64,000 nt of DNA from DATHZQ01 sp965216945 (lineage in GTDB: Bacteria > Actinomycetota > Acidimicrobiia > Spongiisociales > UBA5794): contig CBDCGU010000003.1 of assembly GCA_965216945.1 (NCBI GenBank), forward strand, positions 2,666,001 to 2,730,000, given 5' to 3'. Below, piece after piece: positions 57,093 to 64,000 of this stretch. How positions within the stretch are numbered: the first letter of the stretch is position 1; every line of letters begins with the position of its first letter. The notes under the pieces were generated by a model. The model saw nothing but the letters and a program-made list of their open reading frames with translations, was not told the origin of the DNA and did not search any database. Position numbers and translations under genes: made by a program.

Positions 57093-58629
57093 CCGCTCCC
57101 AAAGCGATCATCGTCGGGAGCGGAGTTGCCGGGCTCACCACCGCACTGGCACTCGGTGATTGCGTCGTCGTCACCAAGACCGAGCTCGGCGAGGGTTCGA
57201 GCACGTGGGCCCAGGGTGGCATCGCCGCTGCCGTCGGGCGCGGCGACCATCCGAGCTTCCATGCCGCCGATACCGTCGCTGTTGCCGCCGGGCTGGCCGA
57301 TGCCGACGTGGCCGCCGCGGTGACCAGCGCCGCCCCGGATCGGATCGAGTGGTTGCTGGAGCTCGGGGCCCGTTTCGACCGCGGGCCCGACGGGGCCTTG
57401 ACACTGGGCCGGGAGGCGGGGCACGGCAAGCATCGCATCATCCATGCCAACGGTGATGCCACGGGCGCCGAGCTCATGAGAACGCTGCGCACCGCAGTTC
57501 GGCGCCGGCACGACATCGAGCTGCGCGAGCACACCTGGGTCGTCGATCTGGTTCGTCAGGGCGACACGGTCGCCGGCGTGTACCTCATCGATCCCGACGG
57601 CAACAGAGACGTCATCCTGGCTCCGGCGGTCGTGCTCGCAACCGGTGGCATCGGCCGGCTCTACGCAGCGACGACGAATCCCGAGGAGGTCACCGGAGAC
57701 GGTCTGGCCATGGCGACCCGGGCAGGCGCCCGCATCGCCGACCCCGAGTTCGTGCAGTTCCATCCAACGGCGCTGCGCTCGACGGTCGATCCGATGCCGT
57801 TGCTCACCGAGGCGTTGCGAGGTGCAGGCGCCCAGCTGGTCGACGACACCGGACATCGCTACATGCTCGACGAGCACCCCGACGCCGAGCTTGCGCCGCG
57901 GGACATCGTGGCCCGCGCCAACTGGCGGCGGCTCCAGGAAGGAATCGAGGTGTTCCTCGATGCGACCCACCTCGGCGACGAGTTCCCGGAGAGGTTCCCG
58001 ACGGTGTTCGCCAGCGCAATCGACGCCGGCATCGACCCCCGGGTCGAGTGGCTGCCCGTATCCCCGGCGGCCCACTACCACATGGGCGGGATCGACGTCG
58101 ACGAGGCGGGCCGCTCCACGCTGGACGGGCTGTACGTCTGCGGTGAGGCAGCGGCCACGGGTCTGCATGGGGCCAATCGACTCGCCAGCAACTCACTGCT
58201 CGAGGGTCTCGTGTTCGGGGCCGAGGTGGCAACGGCCATCCGTTCGGCGGATCGACATCTCACCGACGAGGCATTTGCGGTCCCGGTGTCGGCGCTGCGG
58301 GTCGGGCTCGACGACGACGTGCGGGCGATCGCAGCCATACGTTCGCTGATGTGGGACGACGTCGGTGTCATGCGCAGCCGGAAGGGCCTGGAGCATGCGC
58401 TCGCCGAACTGGCCGCGCTGGCATCGCGGGCAAGTGTCTCGGTCATGGGTCGCAACATGGCGGCCGCGGCACAGCTGATCGCAGAGGCGGCGCTGGTGCG
58501 CCGGGAGAGCCGTGGCGGCCACTTCCGGCTCGATCATCCCGACAGCGACGAGCGTCTTGCGGTCCATACCCTCATCACTCCCGAACCCGAGACGGTGGTC
58601 GAGTTGCGCTCTCTGGTGCGGGGAGCCGC

Positions 58630-58633
<4 letters not shown>
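57089..58633 (+). CDS. nadB: L-aspartate oxidase
   Basis: A 514-residue flavoenzyme oxidising L-aspartate to iminoaspartate for NadA. FAD motif IIVGSGVAGLTTALAL at about 7-22; the succinate dehydrogenase/fumarate reductase flavoprotein core with GGIAAAVG, EFVQFHPTA, ARAN and the arginine loop; C-terminal helical domain after about 420. Overlaps nadA and nadC by four bases each, so the three are translationally coupled. Confidence 0.95.
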
Positions 58634-59487
<854 letters not shown>

Positions 59488-59507
59488 TGGTCCGTGGCGC
59501 AGAAGGG

Positions 59508-59584
59508 TTCTTGCGTAGCCCAGGTCGGAATGCTGCACCCAGGTACGCAAGAACACGTACACAAGAACACGTACGCAAGAAGGT
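59508..59584. repeat. 14-bp tandem repeat with inverted partner downstream of nadC
   Basis: GTACGCAAGAACAC at 59543-59556, GTACACAAGAACAC at 59557-59570 and GTACGCAAGAAGGT at 59571-59584 are three near-identical units. TTCTTGCGTA (59508-59517) is their inverse, so the region can fold into alternative hairpins. It may serve as a terminator for nadABC or the convergent lipoprotein gene, or be a simple repeat. Confidence 0.7.
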
Positions 59585-59609
59585 GAGACGGCGCCGGGGC
59601 GGCACACCG

Positions 59610-60020
59610 CTAACGGGCGCTGCCTCCGGCGCGTTCGCACCTGGTCCATCCCTGGTCGGTCGCCCCTGCCAGCACGCTCCACAGTCCACGCTGATCGACG
59701 ACGAACGTGTAATCGCCGTGGTCGGTGACGCTGACGACGTCGCCGGCGACCTCGTAGCCGTGGGCTGTGTACAGCACCTCGCCGGTCTCGCTCGAATTCC
59801 AGGTGCGCACCACGTTGCCTGAGTTGGTGAAGGTGAAGTGCTGGGGTGAGGAGTTCTCCACGAACGCCCACTTGCCGATGATGTCGGTCTCGAGGTCACC
59901 CGTGCCAGGCGTGTTCTGCGCACAGTCGTACAGACCGCGCGGGGCGGGGGTTGGGGTGTTGCCGCATGCCGACAAGAGCACAACGGCAAGCAAGATGTAG
60001 GGGGCCCATCGCTTCCGCAT
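59610..60020 (-). CDS. putative lipoprotein
   Basis: A 136-residue exported protein with lipobox LLSAC (C19). The mature part is a beta-rich domain (GKWAFVENSSPQHFTFTNSG, VYT- and GDYTFVVDQRG-like strands) with cysteines near 33 and 128 that may pair. Resembles small calycin-like lipoproteins but no family is certain. Divergent from the helicase gene. Confidence 0.75.
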   Translation of the reverse strand: MRKRWAPYILLAVVLLSACGNTPTPAPRGLYDCAQNTPGTGDLETDIIGKWAFVENSSPQHFTFTNSGNVVRTWNSSETGEVLYTAHGYEVAGDVVSVTDHGDYTFVVDQRGLWSVLAGATDQGWTRCERAGGSAR

Positions 60021-60109
60021 GCAACTCGACGCTAACCCTGAACGCGATTTGTGCTACTCACACCGGTGTAGTTCATCGTCCGGGGACGCGGGTAAGATCG
60101 GCGCCTCGC

Positions 60110-62293
60110 ATGCCCGAATCCCAGCTGCTTCAAGACCTCAATCCCGCTCAGCGCGAAGCCGTCGCCGCCACCGAGGGGCCGGTTCTCGTCGTAGCCGGAG
60201 CAGGTTCGGGCAAGACCCGGGTTCTGACTCGGCGTATCGCCCACCTCATCCGCGATCACGACGTGCCCCCCCATGCGATCCTGGCGATCACGTTCACCAA
60301 CAAGGCTGCCAGCGAGATGCAGGAGCGCGTCGAGCGGCTCATCGGTCCCGTTGCGCGCAACATGTGGGTGTCGACGTTCCACTCTGCTTGCAGCCGGATC
60401 TTGCGGCGCGAGGCGCACCGGCTCGGGTACCGTTCCGCCTTCTCGATCTACGACGCCGCCGACTCGCTGCGGCTCATCACATTGTGCGTCAGGGACCTCG
60501 ACCTCGACCCGAAGCGCTTCCCGCCACGCAACATTCGAGCGGCCATCTCGAACGCCAAGAACGAGCTCATCGATTACGAGACCTTCGCCACCAACGACGC
60601 CGGCTTCTATCACGAGAAGGTGGCCGATGTGTACCGGCTGTACCAGCAGCGGCTGGTCGAGGCGTCGGCGATGGACTTCGACGATCTGCTGATGGTCACC
60701 TGCGAGCTGTTCCAGGCCTTCCCCGATGTGCTGCGCAGCTACCAGGAGCGGTTCCGCTATGTGCTCATCGACGAGTACCAGGACACGAACCACGCCCAGT
60801 ATGTCCTCGTGAAGCTGCTGACGGAGCTATCCCACAACCTCTGCGTCGTGGGCGATGGTGACCAGTCGGTCTACGCCTTCCGCGGCGCCGATCTTCGCAA
60901 CATCATGGAGTTCGAGAAGGACTTCCCCGACGCCCGCATCGTGTTGCTCGAGCAGAACTACCGCTCCACCGAGATGATTCTCGAGGCGGCCAACGCCGTG
61001 ATCACCAACAACGTGTCTCGCAAGCCGAAGCGACTGTGGACCGATCTCGGCCGCGGCGAGCCCATCCTCACCTATGAAGCCGAAGACGAACACGACGAAG
61101 CGGCGTTTGTCGCCGAGAAGGTGGGAGAGTTCGAGCACGACAAGCTGCCGCTCAGCGACATCGCGGTCTTCTATCGCACCAACGCCCAGTCCCGTGTCAT
61201 CGAGGAGGTGCTGGTCAAGTTCGGGGTGCCCTATCAGGTGATCGGTGGCGTGAAGTACTACGACCGGCGTGAGGTCAAGGATGCTCTCGCCTACCTGCGG
61301 GCGTTGGTCAACCCCGCGGACACGGTGGCGATGAAGCGCATCGTCAATACCCCCAAGAGGTCCATTGGGGACACGAGCGTGGCTCACGTGGATCGATTCG
61401 CCGAGAGCGAAGGCATCACGTTCTGGGTAGGGCTGCAGCGGGCCGGGGAGAACTCGCGCCTCTCCACAAGAGCGCAGAAGTCGATGGCCGAGTTCGTGGC
61501 CCTGATGGATCACCTCTCCACCGAGATGGCGAAGGGGCCCAAGGCGGCGCTGGAGGCGATCCTGGCAGACACGGGATACATGGACTGGGTGCGATCCGAG
61601 CGGTCGATCGAGGCGATGGGTCGTGAGGAGAACCTGCGGGAACTCGTGTCGGCGGCCGATGACTTCGAGGAGACGGGGCCCGTCACGCTGGGTGACGCCG
61701 ACTGGGACGACACCGACGGGGTGCGCCGCTGCGAGCTGTTCCTCGAGTCGATCAGCCTGGTGACCGACGTCGACAGCCTCGAATCGACCGACGTCGTGAC
61801 GCTGATGACGCTGCACAACGCCAAGGGTCTCGAGTTTCCTGTCGTGTTCATGACGGGCATGGAGGACGGCGTCTTCCCCCACATGCGGTCGCTGGGCGAG
61901 CCGAAGGAACTCGAAGAAGAGCGCCGGCTGGCGTACGTCGGCATCACCCGGGCGATGCGGCGCCTCTTCCTCACCCGGGCGTGGAGCCGCAACCTCTGGG
62001 GAACCAACAACTACAACCCGGCGAGTCGCTTCCTCGGTGAGATTCCCGACCACCTCGTCGTCCAGGCGAAACGGGCCCGGCGGATCCCGGCCAAGGAGAC
62101 GGCGGGACCGGTGAAGCCCCACGTCGAGGCGGTCGATATCGGAACGGGCGACCGCGTGCGCCATTCGCATTGGGGAACCGGCACCGTCCGGGAAGTGATC
62201 GGCGCCGGCGACCGCGCCGAGGCCGTCGTCAACTTCGACGCAGAAGGCGTCAAGCGCCTGCTGCTGGCCTGGGCGCCGTTGGAGCGGGTGTAG
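60110..62293 (+). CDS. pcrA: UvrD/PcrA-type ATP-dependent DNA helicase
   Basis: A 727-residue superfamily 1A 3'-5' helicase for repair and replication-fork maintenance. Walker A AGAGSGKT (about 29-36), motif Ia TFTNKAASEM, motif II VLIDEYQDTN, motif III GDGDQSVYAFRGAD, motif IV, motif V TLMTLHNAKGLEF, motif VI RRLAYVGITRA, and a C-terminal Tudor-like tail (GDRVRHSHWGTGTV). A TAAGAT -10 at 60093-60098 ends about 11 bases before the ATG, so the mRNA leader is very short. Confidence 0.95.
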   Translation: MPESQLLQDLNPAQREAVAATEGPVLVVAGAGSGKTRVLTRRIAHLIRDHDVPPHAILAITFTNKAASEMQERVERLIGPVARNMWVSTFHSACSRILRREAHRLGYRSAFSIYDAADSLRLITLCVRDLDLDPKRFPPRNIRAAISNAKNELIDYETFATNDAGFYHEKVADVYRLYQQRLVEASAMDFDDLLMVTCELFQAFPDVLRSYQERFRYVLIDEYQDTNHAQYVLVKLLTELSHNLCVVGDGDQSVYAFRGADLRNIMEFEKDFPDARIVLLEQNYRSTEMILEAANAVITNNVSRKPKRLWTDLGRGEPILTYEAEDEHDEAAFVAEKVGEFEHDKLPLSDIAVFYRTNAQSRVIEEVLVKFGVPYQVIGGVKYYDRREVKDALAYLRALVNPADTVAMKRIVNTPKRSIGDTSVAHVDRFAESEGITFWVGLQRAGENSRLSTRAQKSMAEFVALMDHLSTEMAKGPKAALEAILADTGYMDWVRSERSIEAMGREENLRELVSAADDFEETGPVTLGDADWDDTDGVRRCELFLESISLVTDVDSLESTDVVTLMTLHNAKGLEFPVVFMTGMEDGVFPHMRSLGEPKELEEERRLAYVGITRAMRRLFLTRAWSRNLWGTNNYNPASRFLGEIPDHLVVQAKRARRIPAKETAGPVKPHVEAVDIGTGDRVRHSHWGTGTVREVIGAGDRAEAVVNFDAEGVKRLLLAWAPLERV

Positions 62294-62466
62294 GGAGATT
62301 CGCGAACGGCGACGCGCATCGGGGCCTCGCACGAGGCCCCAACACGTCGATCAGCCCCCCGGCTGGTGGGCGGGTGCCCACGCCCTTCCATGGCCGGCCC
62401 GGCTGCTGAGATGACACCCTCAGATCGTGTGTCCGCAGCAGGGGTGTGCCGGCCACATAGAGTGAT

Positions 62467-63045
62467 ATGAGGGAGAGAGCGGGAGCGATGCAGCGGTCTG
62501 ACACCTGGTTCGACCAGATGTACGCCGAGCACCACCGGCACATCCTCGCCTACTGCTTGCGGCGCACCACGCCCGCGGAGGCCGACGACGCCGTATCCGA
62601 CGTTTTCGCCGTTGCGTGGCGGCGCCGTGCCGATATGCCACGAGGCGAGGGAACGCTCCCATGGCTCTACGGCGTGGCCCGCCGCGTGCTGTCGCAACAG
62701 CGGCGGACGTCGGCGCGATTCGTTCGGCTTCGATCCAAGATCGCCGCAGTCCCCGACCCGCCACCGCTCCACCCCGACGCCGTCGTCGTACAGCGCAGTG
62801 AGTACGCCGAGGTGCGGCGGGCCGTGTCGCAACTCAGCGAAGCCGACCAGGAAGTGTTGTTGCTGGCGGCATGGGAGGGCCTGTCGCACCGGCAGATCGC
62901 CGACGTGCTGGGGTGCAGTCCCGCTGCGGTCGGCAAGCGGTTCTCCCGGGCCAAGCAGCGGCTGGCGAAGCAATACCGACGCACATCGACCACACATTCG
63001 CATCGTCCCCCGGCGAGCACGTCAGAAGGAGGTGGGAGCACATGA
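62467..63045 (+). CDS. ECF-type RNA polymerase sigma factor
   Basis: A 192-residue sigma-70 family factor with region 2 (DQMYAEHHRHILAYCLRRT to AVAWRRR) and region 4 (LSEADQEVLLLAAWEGLSHRQIADVLGCSPAAVGKRFSRAKQRL), separated by a short linker. ATG 62467 or 62488 may be the start. Its stop overlaps the next gene (ATGA), a membrane protein likely to be its anti-sigma partner. Confidence 0.92.
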   Translation: MRERAGAMQRSDTWFDQMYAEHHRHILAYCLRRTTPAEADDAVSDVFAVAWRRRADMPRGEGTLPWLYGVARRVLSQQRRTSARFVRLRSKIAAVPDPPPLHPDAVVVQRSEYAEVRRAVSQLSEADQEVLLLAAWEGLSHRQIADVLGCSPAAVGKRFSRAKQRLAKQYRRTSTTHSHRPPASTSEGGGST

Positions 63046-63887
63046 GCACGACCGAGCAGATCTACGAGCTGCTGATCCAGGCCAACCCGGTGCCGCATCC
63101 AGATGCGTTGCTACCAGACTTGCCGACCGCTGCACCCAACCTCCACGTTCTCGATCCGGGGAGGAGCCCCATGCAGACCCAAGACAAGGTGACGCCCATA
63201 CCGTCGACGCAGCCGCGCAAGCGGTGGGTCCCGGCCGTGGCAGCTGCTGCTGCCGTCGTCATCATCATCGCCGCCGTCACACTGGTGTTGGACCGGACGG
63301 GCGACGATCCGGCGCCCGTCGTCGACACGCCGGCACCCGAGCTCGATCCGAACGCGGAACGCGAAGCCGCTGCGGTCGCCGCCGTGGAGCGATTTCACGC
63401 TGCGATCAATGCCGGCGACATGGAGACGATCGTGGCGCTGGCGCAACCCGACGAAGCCGACCTCCAGATGTTCGAGAGCAATGCTGCGATGGCAGCCGAG
63501 TATCCCCAAGAGGTGCGACGCTGCGTCGCTGCCATCACGACCGAAGAGCTCGTCAGAGTCGAGTGCGAGGTCGTCATGTCGGCCCCTGTCTTCGTGGCCC
63601 TGGGCGTCGGCGAGCTGGTCTTTCCGTGGCAGGTGTACGCCGACGGCCTCGTCGAGTGGCGTCCCTGGGAGGGCGTCGATCCGGGCGAGATCAACCGGGC
63701 GTACCGCGACTATCTGCGGCTCCATCATCTCGAGGCCTACGAAGAGGTCTGCGACCCTTCCCGCTACACGTTCGGCACGATCAACTTCGACGGCGGCATG
63801 GCGTTCACGGCGCCATGCGCCGAGCTGCAGCTCTCCGTCGAAGAGGACGTCGCCGCCTGGATCGAGGCGGGTCGTCCCGAGGGCTGA
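63042..63887 (+). CDS. membrane protein, probable anti-sigma-like partner of the ECF factor
   Basis: A 281-residue protein: cytoplasmic N-terminus 1-65 (STTEQIYELLIQANPVPHPDALL), one helix (about 66-84), an acidic/Pro linker and an extracytoplasmic domain (VERFHAAINAGDMETIVAL) resembling an NTF2/DUF4440-like fold, with cysteines near 165, 180, 243 and 261. Good ribosome-binding site AGAAGGAGG before ATG 63042. Translational coupling to the sigma gene suggests anti-sigma function, but no zinc-anti-sigma motif is present. Confidence 0.75.
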   Translation: MSTTEQIYELLIQANPVPHPDALLPDLPTAAPNLHVLDPGRSPMQTQDKVTPIPSTQPRKRWVPAVAAAAAVVIIIAAVTLVLDRTGDDPAPVVDTPAPELDPNAEREAAAVAAVERFHAAINAGDMETIVALAQPDEADLQMFESNAAMAAEYPQEVRRCVAAITTEELVRVECEVVMSAPVFVALGVGELVFPWQVYADGLVEWRPWEGVDPGEINRAYRDYLRLHHLEAYEEVCDPSRYTFGTINFDGGMAFTAPCAELQLSVEEDVAAWIEAGRPEG

Positions 63888-63911
63888 TCCGATCGAGTCC
63901 AGCATCATCGA

Positions 63912-63946
63912 CCGGCCGGGTTCCGCCGGGGGAGGAACCCGGCCGG
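63912..63946 (+). terminator. hairpin after the sigma/anti-sigma operon
   Basis: Perfect 13-base arms CCGGCCGGGTTCC/GGAACCCGGCCGG with a 9-base loop, 25 bases after the stop. No T-run follows, so it may terminate with help or stabilise the 3' end. Confidence 0.6.
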
Positions 63947-63971
63947 GACCCGTGTCGTATGCTCCCGCCCC

Positions 63972-64000
63972 ATGACCCGCCACGATGTGACCGGACATGA
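63972..64000 (+). CDS. possible start of a gene cut by the window end
   Basis: ATG 63972 begins an open frame (MTRHDVTGH...) to the last base. TATGCT at 63959-63964 is a possible -10 that would give a near-leaderless transcript. Only nine codons are visible, so no product can be named. Confidence 0.25.

Overview
This G+C-rich window looks like chromosome of an aerobic actinomycete-like bacterium. The evidence is the tsaE-tsaB-rimI-tsaD run upstream of groES-groEL, a CIRCE element, the GuaB3-type IMP dehydrogenase paralogue next to guaA, NarL/DevR-type two-component genes and frequent GTG/TTG starts. A deep-branching Actinomycetota lineage such as Acidimicrobiia is my inference; no rRNA or tRNA gene is visible to test it.

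Layout. 1-5.5 kb: t6A tRNA-modification genes, a secreted Ser/Thr/Pro-rich protein and an OmpR/EnvZ-type pair. 5.5-16 kb: accessory stretch with VapBC and MazEF toxin-antitoxin pairs, a CGNR regulator with a palindromic operator, lipoproteins, a hemerythrin, CsbD, an MgtC/DUF4010 membrane protein, and degraded genes (DUF1697, IS256 transposase). 16-19 kb: groESL under nested palindromes, then duplicated hairpin elements. 19-29.7 kb: a GerMN protein, acetyltransferase, Nudix hydrolase, amino-acid decarboxylase, SDR, an iron-type ABC transporter divergent from a DtxR-family regulator, DUF402 and NifU/HEAT proteins. 29.8-31.6 kb: citramalate synthase behind a Leu-Ile-Ile-Val leader-peptide attenuator.

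32.4-45 kb is a dense respiratory supercluster. On the minus strand lie a PCuAC copper chaperone, two SCO proteins, ba3-type oxidase subunits I, II and a 50-residue IIa-like protein, and a roughly 770-residue fusion of cytochrome b, a 2[4Fe-4S] ferredoxin, an MvhD-like module and cytochrome c. On the plus strand lie a membrane cytochrome c, a GltD-like flavoprotein with several Fe-S modules, a b6-type cytochrome b, subunit IV, a Rieske protein, another cytochrome c and a CBS protein. A GAF histidine kinase and two NarL-type regulators follow. The fusion protein and its flavoprotein neighbour are the best candidates for an undescribed electron-transfer system: inferred flow is NAD(P)H to flavin/Fe-S to haem b to cytochrome c to the ba3 oxidase.

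47.9-64 kb: a decayed lamin-tail-domain gene, trpS behind a two-Trp leader-peptide attenuator, a large hairpin and 131-bp tandem-repeat array, an alpha/beta hydrolase, guaB3-guaA, an NrtR-type regulator divergent from nadA-nadB-nadC, a UvrD/PcrA helicase, and an ECF sigma factor overlapping a membrane anti-sigma-like partner. Hairpin-rich arrays at four gene 3' ends, and two leaderless leader-peptide attenuators, are recurring regulatory themes.
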